64,000 bases of DNA. It comes from Umezawaea endophytica. Its GTDB lineage: Bacteria; Actinomycetota; Actinomycetes; Mycobacteriales; Pseudonocardiaceae. Positions 24,727-34,481 of the stretch are shown piece after piece (position 1 is the first letter of the stretch; the number at the start of each line of letters is the position of its first letter). The position numbers and the translations under genes are program-made. The notes beneath the pieces are model-generated. The model was not told where the DNA came from. It ran no database searches and saw only the letters and a program-made list of their open reading frames with translations. Location: positions 230,383 to 294,382 of the forward strand of contig NZ_JANYMP010000007.1 in NCBI RefSeq assembly GCF_025061645.1, in the 5' to 3' direction.

Positions 24727-24741
24727 ATTCGACAGTCGAAT
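24727..24741. promoter_or_regulatory. Palindrome ATTCGA-CAG-TCGAAT, candidate LacI operator
   Basis: Perfect 6-bp inverted repeat with a 3-bp centre in the 282-bp divergent region between the GH3 gene and the LacI regulator. Further TCGAA-containing elements surround it (24719-24727 and around 24792-24812). LacI-family sugar regulators usually bind 14-18 bp dyads between the regulator and its target. This is the best-formed site here. The rest of the intergenic region shows no gene. Confidence 0.5.
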
Positions 24742-24832
24742 AGCCGTCGAATGCGCGAAAAAGGTTGTGCGGAACTGGCGCTTCACTTACCTTCGAACGA
24801 AATCGATGCGCTTCGACGACGAGGAGCACGCC

Positions 24833-25834
24833 ATGGTCACGATCCACGAGGTCGCCCGTGCGGCGGGTGTCGCGCCCAGCACGGTCTCGTACGTGATCAG
24901 CGGCAAGCGCTCGATCTCGCCGAAGACGAAGCGGCTGGTCGAGGAGAGCATCCGCAGGCTCGGCTACCACCCGCACGCCGGGGCGCGGGCGCTCGCCAGC
25001 AGCAGGACCAGCGTGCTGGCGCTCGTCGTGCCGCTGCGCACCGACCTCAACGTGGCCGTGGTGATGCAGTTCGTCGCCTCGGTGGTGAAGGCGGCGCGGG
25101 ACCACGACCACGACGTCCTGCTGCTCACCAAGGACGAGGGCCCCGCCGCGCTGCAACGGGTCGCGTCCTCGGCGCTGGCCGACGCGCTGATCGTCATGGA
25201 CGTGGAGAGCGACGACCCGCGCGTGCCGATGCTGCTCGCGCTCGACCGGCCGGTGGTCCTGATCGGCGCGCCGGACTCGCCGAGCGGGCTGCCGTGCGTG
25301 GACCTCGACTTCACCGCGGCGGGCGCGGTCTGCGTGGGCCACCTGGCCGACCTGGGCCACCGCTCCATCGCGCTGGTCGGCCCCTCCCCCGCGGTGTACC
25401 GGCGCGGCACCAGCTACGCGGCGCGCTTCCTGCGCGGCTTCACCGACGCGGCTCGCGCCCGCCGGGTGAAGGCCGTGCCGCGGTCGTGCCAGCACTCCTA
25501 CGACGCGGTCAGCTCGGGGCTGGACGAGCTGTTCGCCCGGCACCCCGACGTCACGGGTCTGGTGGTGCACAACGAGGCCGTGCTGCCCGCCGTCCTCTCG
25601 GACCTGCGCCACCGCGGCCGCCGGGTGCCCGAGGACGTGTCGGTCGTCGCGGTCTGCCCGGACAGCATGGCCGAGAACCACCCGGTCGCCCTCACCACGG
25701 TCGCGATCCCGGCCGAGGAGGTCGGCGCGCTCGCCGTGGAGATGACCGTCCGCAGCCTGGGCGGCCACACCAGCGCGGAGACCCGTCTGCTCGCCCCCAG
25801 GCTGACCGTGCGCGGCAGCACGACGCACGTCTGA
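24833..25834 (+). CDS. LacI family transcriptional regulator
   Basis: 333 aa. The N-terminal HTH is textbook (VTIHEVARAAGVAPSTVSYV, then KRSISPKTKRLVEESIRRLGY), followed by the hinge helix and a periplasmic-binding-like effector domain ending RLTVRGSTT. ATG at 24833 is preceded by GAGGAG; the open frame further upstream crosses the GH3 promoter region and is not used. It directly precedes the sugar ABC genes (gap 27 bp) and is divergent from GH3, so it likely represses both in the absence of a sugar inducer. Confidence 0.9.
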   Translation: MVTIHEVARAAGVAPSTVSYVISGKRSISPKTKRLVEESIRRLGYHPHAGARALASSRTSVLALVVPLRTDLNVAVVMQFVASVVKAARDHDHDVLLLTKDEGPAALQRVASSALADALIVMDVESDDPRVPMLLALDRPVVLIGAPDSPSGLPCVDLDFTAAGAVCVGHLADLGHRSIALVGPSPAVYRRGTSYAARFLRGFTDAARARRVKAVPRSCQHSYDAVSSGLDELFARHPDVTGLVVHNEAVLPAVLSDLRHRGRRVPEDVSVVAVCPDSMAENHPVALTTVAIPAEEVGALAVEMTVRSLGGHTSAETRLLAPRLTVRGSTTHV

Positions 25835-25861
25835 GCCCCCACCTCGTTCCTAGGAGTTCCG

Positions 25862-27094
25862 ATGAGCACGACCAAGCGCGGCTGGACGCTGTCCGCGACC
25901 GCACTGCTGGCACTGGCGATGACCGGCTGCTCCCCCGCCCCCGCTCCCGGTGGAGGGACCGGGGAAGCGGCCACGACGATCACCGAACTGGACTACTACG
26001 CCGACGCGCAGGGCTCGGAGGCGTGGCAGAAGATCCTCGACGCGTGCTCCCGGCAGACCGGCGTGAAGATCGAGCGGCAGGCGATCCCGGCCGCGCAGAT
26101 GCTGCCGAAGGTGTTGCAGGGGGCCAGTTCGAAGACGCTGCCGCACCTGCTGTTCACCGACAACCCGACGCTCCAGCAGGTCGCGGCGACCGGCGCGCTC
26201 ACACCGCTGACCGACTACGGCATCGCCACCGACGGGTACTACGACAGCATCGTCAAGGCGGGCACCTACCAGGACAAGGTGTACGGCCTCGCGCCCGGCG
26301 TGAACGGGCTCGCCCTGATGTACAACAAGGACCTGCTCACCGCGGCGGGCGTGCAGCCGCCGACGACGTGGGAGGAGCTGAAGGTCGCCGCGACGAAGCT
26401 CAGCGGTAACGGGAAGTACGGGCTCGCGTTCTCGGCGCTGCCGTCGGAGGAGGGAACCTGGCAGTTCCTCCCGTTCTTCTGGAGCAACGGCGCCGACCTG
26501 GCCCACCTGGACTCGGCGAAGTCGGTGGAGGCGCTGAAGTACGTGACCGAGCTGGTGAACGCGGGCGCGGCGTCGAAGTCGGTGGTGAACTGGAGCCAGA
26601 ACGACGTGGCGGACCAGTTCGTGGCGGGCAACGCGGCCATGATGGTCAACGGCTCGTGGAACCTCGCCCGGCTGGACGCCGAGACGTCGCTGAAGTACGG
26701 CGTGGTGCCGATCCCCGTGCCGCAGAAGGGCGGCAAGCCCACCGTCGCGCTCGGCGGCGAGGTCGGCGCGATCCCGGCGACCGGCGGCCCGACCCAGCAG
26801 GCGGCGGGCAAGGTGCTGGCCTGCGTCCTCGCCGAGCCGACGATGCTGGAGTGGAGCAAGGCCCACGCCTACGTGCCGTCCAAAGTGGACGTGGCGAAGA
26901 AGTTCGGCGAGCAGAACCCGCCGATGAAGGCGTTCGTCGAGGAGGTCGAGACCGCACGGTCCCGCACCGCGGAACTCGGCGAGAAGTACCCCAAGGTGTC
27001 GGCGGCGCTGGCGGCGGCGATCCAGTCGTCGCTGACCGGCCAGCAGCCCGCCGAGCAGGCACTCGCCCAGGCGCAGCAGGCGAGCGGGTCGTGA
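25862..27094 (+). CDS. Sugar ABC transporter substrate-binding lipoprotein (CUT1)
   Basis: 410 aa. Signal peptide with lipobox ALAMTGC (Cys ~21), a Pro-rich linker, then the family-1 solute-binding fold (ITELDYYADAQGSEAWQ; later LALMYNKDLL and TTWEELKVAA; NAAMMVNGSWNLA). Surface receptor for an oligosaccharide. The following permease GTG overlaps its stop by 4 nt. No ATPase gene is present in the locus, so it probably uses a shared MsiK-type ATPase, as is usual for actinomycete CUT1 systems. Confidence 0.9.
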   Translation: MSTTKRGWTLSATALLALAMTGCSPAPAPGGGTGEAATTITELDYYADAQGSEAWQKILDACSRQTGVKIERQAIPAAQMLPKVLQGASSKTLPHLLFTDNPTLQQVAATGALTPLTDYGIATDGYYDSIVKAGTYQDKVYGLAPGVNGLALMYNKDLLTAAGVQPPTTWEELKVAATKLSGNGKYGLAFSALPSEEGTWQFLPFFWSNGADLAHLDSAKSVEALKYVTELVNAGAASKSVVNWSQNDVADQFVAGNAAMMVNGSWNLARLDAETSLKYGVVPIPVPQKGGKPTVALGGEVGAIPATGGPTQQAAGKVLACVLAEPTMLEWSKAHAYVPSKVDVAKKFGEQNPPMKAFVEEVETARSRTAELGEKYPKVSAALAAAIQSSLTGQQPAEQALAQAQQASGS

Positions 27095-28005
27095 CGCTGA
27101 CGGCCGGCCGGGTGTCGCCGGGACGCCGCCGCACCGGCTACGCGGGGTTCGCGTTCCTCGCGCCCGTGCTGCTGTACGTGGTGGTGTTCTTCGGCTACCC
27201 GCTGGTCGCCAACCTCGTGATGAGCGCGCAGGACTACACCGTGCGCTCCTTCTACACCGGGCAGGCGCCGTTCGTCGGACTGGCGAACTACGCGGCCGTG
27301 CTGGCGAACCCGCTGTTCACCACGGCGGTGCTGAACACGGTGCTGTTCACCGTCGGGTCGATCGTCTTCCAGTTCGGCATCGGCCTGGCGCTCGCGGTGT
27401 TCTTCAGCGGCCGGTTCCTCGGCAGCGCGACGCTGCGGTCGCTGCTCCTGCTGCCGTGGCTGCTGCCGCTGGTGGTGAGCGGCGCGGTGTGGCGGTGGAT
27501 GTTCGACCAGGACCACGGCGTGCTCAACGCGCTGCTGCGCCTGGTGGGCGCGCCGGTGCCGTGGCTGACCAGCACGACGTGGGCGCTGCCCGCCGTGATC
27601 ATCACCAACATCTGGATCGGCGTCCCGTTCAACCTGGTCGTGCTGCACGGCGGGCTGCGCGCGATCCCGGCCACCCTGTACGAGGCGGCGGAACTGGACG
27701 GGGCCGGGGCGTGGCAGCGGTTCCGGCACATCACCTGGCCGCTGCTGCGCCCGGTCACCGGGATCGTGCTGATGCTCGGGTTGGTCTACACGATCAAGGT
27801 GTTCGACGTGATCATGGTCGTCACCGGCGGCGGCCCGGCGAACTCGACCCAGACGCTGACCACGTGGTCCTACGCGCTGTCGTTCCGCGACTTCGCGTTC
27901 GGCCAGGGCGCGGCGGTCGGGAACCTGCTGATCCTGGTGGCGACCGGCTTCGGGCTGCTGTACCTGCGCTCGCTGCGGTCCACGCTGGCGGAGGCGGCGT
28001 CGTGA
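27091..28005 (+). CDS. Sugar ABC transporter permease, MalF type
   Basis: 304 aa with six membrane segments. The EAA coupling loop is clear: YEAAELDGAGAWQRFRHITW (~196-215). VIMVVTGGGPANSTQTL near the end is typical of MalF-type permeases. GTG start overlaps the receptor stop (GTGA), and its own stop overlaps the MalG-type gene. Confidence 0.92.
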   Translation: MTLTAGRVSPGRRRTGYAGFAFLAPVLLYVVVFFGYPLVANLVMSAQDYTVRSFYTGQAPFVGLANYAAVLANPLFTTAVLNTVLFTVGSIVFQFGIGLALAVFFSGRFLGSATLRSLLLLPWLLPLVVSGAVWRWMFDQDHGVLNALLRLVGAPVPWLTSTTWALPAVIITNIWIGVPFNLVVLHGGLRAIPATLYEAAELDGAGAWQRFRHITWPLLRPVTGIVLMLGLVYTIKVFDVIMVVTGGGPANSTQTLTTWSYALSFRDFAFGQGAAVGNLLILVATGFGLLYLRSLRSTLAEAAS

Positions 28006-28808
28006 AGGCCGGCAAGACCCTCGTGGGCGTGCTGGTCGTGGCCGTCCTGCTGTTCCCGCTCTACTGGATGGTCAACGCGTCATTCCAGCCCAGCGGCGCC
28101 CTGCTCAAGCCGTCGCCGGACTGGTTCCCGGTGGCAGGCACCCTCGACGGCTACCGCAAGGCGCTCGGCACCCAGGGCGGCCACCTGCTGTCCAGCGTGC
28201 TGATCGCGCTCGGCACCGTCGTGGTGTCGCTGATCATCGCCGCCCCGGCCTCCTACGCCTTGGCACAGCTCAAGGTCCGCGGCGCCACGTCGATCGTCTT
28301 CGCGCTGCTCATCGTGCAGATGATCCCCGGCATCGTGATGGCGAACTCGCTCTACACGGTGTTCGGCAACCTCGGGCTCATCGACAGCTACCTCGGCCTG
28401 GTGCTGGCCGACTCGACGGCCACGATCCCGTTCGCCGTCCTGCTGCTGCGCGCGTTCATGGTGTCCGTGCCCCGCGAGCTGTCGGAAGCGTCCCGTGTGG
28501 ACGGTGCCGGGCACTGGCGGACGTTCTTCTCCATCATCCTGCCGATCAGCCGCAACGCGCTCGTCACAGCGGGGCTGTTCTCGTTCCTGTTCGCCTGGGC
28601 GGACTTCCTGTTCGCCGTCACCCTCACCACCGGCCAGTCGTTCCAGCCGATCACCGTCGGCATCTACCGGTTCGTCGGCAACCAGTCGGCCGACTGGAAC
28701 GGCGTCATGGCCACCGCCGTCCTGGCGTCGGTCCCCGCCGCCGTCCTGCTCGTCATCGCCCAGCGCTTCGTGGTCGCCGGTCTCACCAGCGGCGCCGTGA
28801 AGGACTGA
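28002..28808 (+). CDS. Sugar ABC transporter permease, MalG type
   Basis: 268 aa with six membrane segments. The EAA loop reads LSEASRVDGAGHWRTFFSII, and the N-terminus LLFPLYWMVNASFQP is the family start. GTG start overlaps the MalF-type stop. Completes the channel of the sugar importer and is followed, 16 bp later, by the GH31 enzyme that probably acts on the imported sugar. Confidence 0.92.
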   Translation: MKAGKTLVGVLVVAVLLFPLYWMVNASFQPSGALLKPSPDWFPVAGTLDGYRKALGTQGGHLLSSVLIALGTVVVSLIIAAPASYALAQLKVRGATSIVFALLIVQMIPGIVMANSLYTVFGNLGLIDSYLGLVLADSTATIPFAVLLLRAFMVSVPRELSEASRVDGAGHWRTFFSIILPISRNALVTAGLFSFLFAWADFLFAVTLTTGQSFQPITVGIYRFVGNQSADWNGVMATAVLASVPAAVLLVIAQRFVVAGLTSGAVKD

Positions 28809-28824
28809 CCCCTTGGGAGCCACC

Positions 28825-30825
28825 ATGATCTCCATCAGCGACGACGGTCGCGCGCTCGACGTGGCGGTGCGGCACGAGGTGCTGCGCGTCGAGCCGTGGG
28901 GCGACGACAGCCTGCGCGTGCGGGCCGGGCAGCACGCGATCCGCGACGACGTGCCCGGCGCCCTCATCCCGCCCAAACCGGCCCCGGTGGTCGTGACGGC
29001 CGACGGGCGCACGGGCAGCGTGGTGGTCGGTGCCCTGACCGCGACCGTGGAGGTCGTGGACACCGACACCGGGATCGACGCGCGGCTGCGGTTCACCCGC
29101 ACCGACACCGGCGAGGAACTGCTGGCCGAGCGGCCCGCGCACTTCTGGTGGCCCGGCCCGCGGATGTTCGTGCCGTCCGGCGGCGGGTACGGCAGGCTGG
29201 AGCAGCGGTTCGCCGCGTACGAGGGCGAGCGGGTCTTCGGCCTCGGCCAGCGCACCCACGGCAGGCTCGACCAGAAGGGCCTCGTGCTGGACCTGGTGCA
29301 GCGCAACGCCGAGGTGTCCGTGCCGTTCCTGCTGTCCAGCCGCGGCTACGGGTTCCTGTGGAACCTGCCCGCCGTCGGCCGGGTGGAACTCGCCGAGAAC
29401 GGCACCCGCTGGGTCGCCGACAACGCCCGGCAGATCGACTACTGGATCACCACCGGCGACTCCCCCGCCGCGATCCTCGGCCACTACGCCGACGCGACCG
29501 GTCACGTGCCGATGCTCCCCGAGTGGGCGTCCGGGTTCTGGCAGTCCAAGCTGCGCTACCGCACCCAGGCCGAACTGCTCGCCGTGGCGCGCGAGCACCA
29601 CGGCCGCGGCCTGCCGCTCGCGGTGGTCGTCGCCGACTTCTTCCACTGGCCGCACCTGGGCGACTGGCGGTTCGACGAGGCCGAGTGGCCCGACCCCGAG
29701 GCCATGGTCCGCGAACTGGACGCCATGGGCACCAAGCTGATGGTGTCGATCTGGCCCACCGTGAGCCCGCTGTCGGAGAACTTCCCCGAGCTGCGCGACC
29801 GGGGGCTGCTGGTGGGCGCCGAGCAGGGCATGGCGGTGCACGCCCCGTGGAAGGACAAGGGTTTCGCCGCCGAGGTGCCGGTCGCGCTCTACGACGCGAC
29901 CCACCCGGAGGCCCGCCGCTTCCTGTGGGACACCGTGAAGCGCAACTACCACGACAAGGGCGTGCGGGCGTGGTGGCTCGACGCGTCCGAACCGGAGATC
30001 CAGCCCGGCCACCCGCACAACCTGCGCTTCCACGCCGGTCCGGGTTCCGAGGTGGCCAACCTCTACCCGCAGGCGCACGCCAGGGCGTTCCACGAGGGCC
30101 TGCTGGCCGAGGGCGACGACGAGGTGGTGCTGCTCAGCCGGTCCGCGTGGGCGGGCAGCCAGCGCTACGGCTCGGCCGTCTGGTCCGGCGACATCCCGGC
30201 CACGTGGGACTCGCTGCGCGCGCAGGTCCGGGCGGGCCTGAACCTCGCGGTGGCCGGGATCCCGTGGTGGACGACGGACATCGGCGGCTTCCACGGCGGC
30301 GACCCGGACTCGCCCGAGTACCGCGAGCTGATCACCCGCTGGTTCCAGTACGGCGTGTTCTGCCCGTTGTTCAGGCTGCACGGCTTCCGCGACCCGCGCG
30401 GCGAGTTCGGCGCGGAGATGACCGGCGGCCCGAACGAGGTGTGGTCCTACGGGCCGGAGGCGCTGGCCTCGATCGAGGAGTCGCTGCGGATGCGGGAACG
30501 CCTGCGCCCCTACGTGATGGAGCAGATGCGCGTGGCCCACGAGTCCGGCGTGCCCCCGATGCGCCCGCTGTTCGTGGATTTCCCGCACGACCAGCGCGCC
30601 TGGGAGGTGGACGACCAGTTCCTGTTCGGCCCGGCCCTGCTCGTCGCCCCGGTCCTGCACCCCGGCGCCGAGACCCGCCGGGTCCACCTGCCGACGGGCA
30701 GCGCGTGGACCGACGCGGCCACCGGCGAACGCCACCTGGGCGGCCGCACGATCGAGGCCCCCACACCCCGCTCGCGCATCCCGGTGTACCTGCGCGACGA
30801 CGCCGACGTGCCGGTGCACCGCTAG
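28825..30825 (+). CDS. Intracellular GH31 glycosidase, probably alpha-xylosidase type
   Basis: 666 aa, no signal peptide, so it acts on sugars brought in by the adjacent importer. N-terminal beta-sandwich (~1-210), catalytic barrel with nucleophile Asp in RAWWLDASEPE, and PWWTTDIGGFHGG; C-terminal beta domain. The WLDASEPE form is more like bacterial alpha-xylosidases than maltases. With the GH3 enzyme this suggests use of xyloglucan-like oligosaccharides, an inference only. ATG at 28825 has GGGAG upstream; a TTG four codons earlier is less likely. Confidence 0.85.
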   Translation: MISISDDGRALDVAVRHEVLRVEPWGDDSLRVRAGQHAIRDDVPGALIPPKPAPVVVTADGRTGSVVVGALTATVEVVDTDTGIDARLRFTRTDTGEELLAERPAHFWWPGPRMFVPSGGGYGRLEQRFAAYEGERVFGLGQRTHGRLDQKGLVLDLVQRNAEVSVPFLLSSRGYGFLWNLPAVGRVELAENGTRWVADNARQIDYWITTGDSPAAILGHYADATGHVPMLPEWASGFWQSKLRYRTQAELLAVAREHHGRGLPLAVVVADFFHWPHLGDWRFDEAEWPDPEAMVRELDAMGTKLMVSIWPTVSPLSENFPELRDRGLLVGAEQGMAVHAPWKDKGFAAEVPVALYDATHPEARRFLWDTVKRNYHDKGVRAWWLDASEPEIQPGHPHNLRFHAGPGSEVANLYPQAHARAFHEGLLAEGDDEVVLLSRSAWAGSQRYGSAVWSGDIPATWDSLRAQVRAGLNLAVAGIPWWTTDIGGFHGGDPDSPEYRELITRWFQYGVFCPLFRLHGFRDPRGEFGAEMTGGPNEVWSYGPEALASIEESLRMRERLRPYVMEQMRVAHESGVPPMRPLFVDFPHDQRAWEVDDQFLFGPALLVAPVLHPGAETRRVHLPTGSAWTDAATGERHLGGRTIEAPTPRSRIPVYLRDDADVPVHR

Positions 30826-30835
30826 CGTCAGGACC

Positions 30836-31585
30836 GTGTTCACCCCTGATGGACGACAACGGCTGCGGGCCGACCTGGTGTCGGCGGCGGAGGCCGACCC
30901 CCGGATCACCGGTGTCGCGCTGGTGGGCTCCGCCGCGCGCGACCGCGAGGACCGGTGGTCCGACATCGACCTCGCGCTGTGCCTGGACGAGGACGCCGAT
31001 CGCGACGAGGTGGTGCGGGACTGGACGGATCGCCTGTACCGGGACCACCAGGTCGTGCACCACCTCGACGTCCGGAGCGGGGCGGCGCTCTTCCGGGTGT
31101 TCCTGCTGCCCGACACCCTCCAGGTCGACCTGTCGTTCTGGCCCCCGGCGGCGTTCGGCGCGACCGGCCCGGCGTTCCGGCTGCTGTCCGGCACCGCCGC
31201 GGACGTGCCGAGGTCCCGGCCGCCCGACGCGCTCGACCTCGTGGGGATGGGCTGGCTGCACGCCCTGCACGCGAGGTCGAGCATCGCGCGCGGCCGGGTC
31301 TGGCAGGCGGAGCACATGGTGAGCGGCCTGCGGGACCAGGTGCTCGCGCTCGCCTGCCTGCGGCACGGTCTGCCCGCGGTTCAAGGGCGCGGACTGGACG
31401 ACCTGCCCGCCGAGGTGACGGCACCGCTGGACGCCACCCTCGTCCGCGCGACGGACCCGGCGGAGCTGGTCCGCGCTTTCGGGGCGACCGTCGAGGCGTT
31501 CCTGGCCGAGGTCGGCCTGGTGGACGCCGACCTGGCCTCGCGCATCGCCGGAGCCGTGCGCGAACTGGTCGACACCAGTACCTAG
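30836..31585 (+). CDS. Nucleotidyltransferase-fold protein
   Basis: 249 aa. The N-terminal third has the minimal nucleotidyltransferase motif: ALVGSAARDREDRWSDIDLAL (G-S ... D-x-D) with a further aspartate in LQVDLSFW. The rest is helical, like the C-terminal part of aminoglycoside-type or Lin-type nucleotidyltransferases. GTG start lies 10 bp after the GH31 stop. Its stop shares the palindrome CTAG with the stop of the convergent LacI gene. Substrate unknown; it is probably not part of the sugar system. Confidence 0.75.
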   Translation: MFTPDGRQRLRADLVSAAEADPRITGVALVGSAARDREDRWSDIDLALCLDEDADRDEVVRDWTDRLYRDHQVVHHLDVRSGAALFRVFLLPDTLQVDLSFWPPAAFGATGPAFRLLSGTAADVPRSRPPDALDLVGMGWLHALHARSSIARGRVWQAEHMVSGLRDQVLALACLRHGLPAVQGRGLDDLPAEVTAPLDATLVRATDPAELVRAFGATVEAFLAEVGLVDADLASRIAGAVRELVDTST

Positions 31586-32574
31586 CGGGGTCTCGCCCCG
31601 GTCGAGCCGCGCACCACGAGTTCCGGCTGGAACACGAACTCCGCGTGCGGGGCCGGGGTGCCGCCGATCTCCTCCATCAGCGCGCGCACGGCCGCCTGGC
31701 CCATGGCGTCCACGGGTTGACGGAGCGTGGTCAGCGGCGGGTCGGCGAAGACGATGAGCGGTGAGTCGTCGAACCCGACCACGGACACATCCCGCGGCAC
31801 GTGCAGGCCGTGGTGGCGGGCCGCGCGGATGGCGCCGAACGCCATCAGGTCGCTGCCGCACACGACGGCCGTGCACCCCTTGTCCAGCAGCGCGGTGCCC
31901 GCCGCCTGGCCGCCCTCGACCGTGTAGAGCGAGTGCTCGACCAGCAGTTCCGTGCCCGGCCGGGCGAGGGTGAAGCCCTCGACCATGCGCTGGGTCGGGA
32001 CGTAGCGGGGTGGGCCGACGGCGAGGCCGATCCGCTCGTGGCCCAGTTCCGCCAGGTGGGAGACGGCGAGCCGGGCGGCGGAGCGGTAGTCGACGGACAC
32101 GAACGGCGCGGACACCTTGTCGGTGAACCCGTTGACCATGACGAACGGCACCCGGCGGCCCGCGAGCTTCACGTACCGGTCCATGTCGGCGGTCGTGTCC
32201 GCGTGCAGCCCCGCGACGAAGACGATGCCCGTGACGCCGTGGTCCACGAGCAGTTCGGTCAACTGGTCCTCCGACGAGCCGCCGGGGGTCTGCGTGCACA
32301 GGACGGGCGTGTAGCCGTCCCTGGTGAGCATCTGCTCGATGACCTGCGCGAACATCGGGAAGATCGGGTTGGTCAGCTCGGGGATGATCAGACCGATCAG
32401 CCCCTGGCTGCGCTGCCGCAGCTTGGGTGGGCGTTCGAAGCCGAGGACGTCCATCGCGGCCACGACGGCCTGCCGGGTCGAGGACGAGACGCCCGCCTTG
32501 CCGTTGATCACCCGGCTGACGGTCGCCTCGCTGACGCCTGCCTGGGTCGCGATGTCACTGAGCCGAGCTGTCAC
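31582..32574 (-). CDS. LacI family transcriptional regulator, likely controlling the amylase gene
   Basis: 330 aa from GTG 32574. HTH: ARLSDIATQAGVSEATVSRV, hinge SSTRQAVVAAMDVLGF, then the effector-binding domain (LIIPELTNPIFPMFAQVIE) and the C-terminal VVRGSTG. The frame is open further upstream to 32982, but that part crosses the amylase gene start on the other strand and is not used. It is divergent from the alpha-amylase gene with an inverted repeat in between, the arrangement of actinomycete MalR-like regulators. Confidence 0.88.
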   Translation of the reverse strand: MTARLSDIATQAGVSEATVSRVINGKAGVSSSTRQAVVAAMDVLGFERPPKLRQRSQGLIGLIIPELTNPIFPMFAQVIEQMLTRDGYTPVLCTQTPGGSSEDQLTELLVDHGVTGIVFVAGLHADTTADMDRYVKLAGRRVPFVMVNGFTDKVSAPFVSVDYRSAARLAVSHLAELGHERIGLAVGPPRYVPTQRMVEGFTLARPGTELLVEHSLYTVEGGQAAGTALLDKGCTAVVCGSDLMAFGAIRAARHHGLHVPRDVSVVGFDDSPLIVFADPPLTTLRQPVDAMGQAAVRALMEEIGGTPAPHAEFVFQPELVVRGSTGARPR

Positions 32575-32675
32575 ACCCGGTGACTCTACGGGCGCGTGAG
32601 CCCCCCGGTCATGATCGGCGGTTCGGGGGCCCGCCGGACGTTGCTCCGCACTGCCGAGCGGGTGCCGCCGAACCC

Positions 32676-32703
32676 GCTGAAAGACTTTGCGGACGTTTTC
32701 AGC
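32676..32703. promoter_or_regulatory. Inverted repeat GCTGAAA-N14-TTTCAGC upstream of alpha-amylase, candidate operator
   Basis: Perfect 7-bp arms separated by 14 bases, in an AT-richer patch 53 bp before the amylase start. A weak promoter can be drawn with TTTTCA (32696-32701), 17 bp, then TATGAC (32719-32724), in which case the dyad covers the -35 region, as expected for repression. Direct GCAAC repeats follow. Operator role inferred. Confidence 0.45.
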
Positions 32704-32755
32704 AACTCGTGCAACTGGTATGACGTAGAGCACACCCTGCACCCAAGGAGACAAC

Positions 32756-34441
32756 GTGGTCCCCTCAACCCGGAGGGCCCTGCTCGCGGTAGCGGCCCTG
32801 CTCACCAGTCTGATAGCCATCCCGTCGGCCGTTCCCGCGGCCCAGGCCACCCCGCCCGGCTCCAAGGACGTGACCGCCACCCTGTTCCAGTGGTCGTTCG
32901 ACCGCGTGGCCACCGAGTGCACCACCGTCCTGGGCCCGAAGGGGTACGGCTTCGTCGAGGTCTCCCCCGCGTCCGAGCACATCCAGGGCGGCCAGTGGTG
33001 GACCTCCTACCAACCGGTCAGCTACCGGATCGCCGGACGGCTCGGCACCGAGTCGCAGTTCCGGAACATGGTCAACACCTGCCACGCCGCGGGCGTGAAG
33101 GTCATCGCGGACGCGGTGGTGAACCACATGTCCGCGGGCTCGGGCACCGGGACCGGCGGCACGACCTACTCGAAGTACACCTACCCCGGCTACTACGGCG
33201 ACCAGGACTTCCACTCCTGCCGCAGCCAGATCAACGACTACCGCAACCGCGACAACGTGCAGAACTGCGAACTGGTCGGCCTGTCGGACCTGAACACCGG
33301 CAGCGACTACGTCCGCGGCACCATCGCGGCCTACCTGAACAACCTGCTCTCCATGGGCGTGGACGGCTTCCGCGTCGACGCGGCCAAGCACATCGCCGCG
33401 GCCGACCTGTCCGCCATCAAGTCCAGGCTCAGCAACCCGAACGCCTTCTGGGTGCACGAGGTGATCTACGGCGCGGGCGAGGCCGTCCAGCCCACCGAGT
33501 ACACCGGTTCCGGCGACGTGGACGAGTTCCGCTACGCCTACGACGTCAAACGCGTGTTCACCAACGAGAAGCTCTCGTACCTCAGCAACTTCGGCCAGTC
33601 CTGGGGTTACCTCGCGAGCAACCAGGCCCGACCGTTCGTCGACAACTGGGACACCGAGCGCAACGGCTCCACCCTCAACTACAAGAACGGCTCGACGTAC
33701 ACCCTGGCCAACGTGTTCATGCTCGCGTGGCCCTACGGCGCCCCGCAGGTCTACTCGGGCTACGAGTTCTCCGACAACGACGCCGGTCCTCCCGGCGCGG
33801 CCGCCTGCTACGCCAACGGCTGGAAGTGCCAGCACAAGTGGCCGCAGATCGCGAACATGGTCGGCTTCCGCAACGCGGTGGCGGGCACCGCGGTGGCGAA
33901 CTGGTGGGACAACGGCAACAACGCCATCTCGTTCAGCCGGGGCACGCGCGGTTTCGTCGCGATCAACAAGGAGACCTCGGCGCTCACCCGCACGTTCCAG
34001 ACCTCGCTGCCCGCCGGGAACTACTGCGATGTCCAGCGCGACGGCTGCGCGGTGTCCTACGCGGTCGGCTCGAACGGCCAGTTCACCGCGACGGTCGGCG
34101 CGGGTGAGGCGCTCGCGCTGCACGTCGGCTCGACCGGCGGCACCGACCCCCAGCCCGGCAACGGCACGGCCGCGTTCGCGGTCAACGCCACGACCATGCC
34201 GGGGCAGAACGTGTTCGTCGTCGGCGACCACGCGGCGCTGGGCTCGTGGAACCCGGCGGCGGCGATCCCGTTGAGCTCGGCGGCCTACCCGGTGTGGAAG
34301 GCGTCCGTGTCGCTGCCGAACGGCACCGCGTTCCAGTACAAGTACCTGCGCAAGGAGTCGAACGGCGCCGTGACGTGGGAGAGCGGCGCGAACCGCACCG
34401 CCACGTCACCCGCCACCCTGAACGACACCTGGCGGAACTGA
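32756..34441 (+). CDS. Secreted GH13 alpha-amylase with C-terminal CBM20 starch-binding domain
   Basis: 561 aa. Signal peptide to about residue 31 (AAQA). Catalytic domain: nucleophile Asp in GFRVDAAKH, acid/base Glu in FWVHEVIYG, and chloride/calcium-region features of the Streptomyces-type alpha-amylases (GH13 subfamily 32). From about residue 465 a CBM20 domain follows ([39 protein letters not shown]). It depolymerises extracellular starch. GTG at 32756 has AAGGAG six nt upstream. Ends just before a perfect bidirectional hairpin. Confidence 0.93.
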   Translation: MVPSTRRALLAVAALLTSLIAIPSAVPAAQATPPGSKDVTATLFQWSFDRVATECTTVLGPKGYGFVEVSPASEHIQGGQWWTSYQPVSYRIAGRLGTESQFRNMVNTCHAAGVKVIADAVVNHMSAGSGTGTGGTTYSKYTYPGYYGDQDFHSCRSQINDYRNRDNVQNCELVGLSDLNTGSDYVRGTIAAYLNNLLSMGVDGFRVDAAKHIAAADLSAIKSRLSNPNAFWVHEVIYGAGEAVQPTEYTGSGDVDEFRYAYDVKRVFTNEKLSYLSNFGQSWGYLASNQARPFVDNWDTERNGSTLNYKNGSTYTLANVFMLAWPYGAPQVYSGYEFSDNDAGPPGAAACYANGWKCQHKWPQIANMVGFRNAVAGTAVANWWDNGNNAISFSRGTRGFVAINKETSALTRTFQTSLPAGNYCDVQRDGCAVSYAVGSNGQFTATVGAGEALALHVGSTGGTDPQPGNGTAAFAVNATTMPGQNVFVVGDHAALGSWNPAAAIPLSSAAYPVWKASVSLPNGTAFQYKYLRKESNGAVTWESGANRTATSPATLNDTWRN

Positions 34442-34447
34442 CGGCCC

Positions 34448-34478
34448 GGTGGCCCCGTCCACTGTGGACGGGGCCACC
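34448..34478. terminator. Perfect 31-bp palindromic bidirectional terminator
   Basis: Arms GGTGGCCCCGTCCAC and GTGGACGGGGCCACC around a single T, between the convergent amylase and lipoprotein genes. The hairpin top is the iterated motif GTCCACTGTGGAC. With practically no loop it may form a stem with a few unpaired central bases or a cruciform. Serves both strands. Confidence 0.85.
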
Positions 34479-34481
34479 GGC

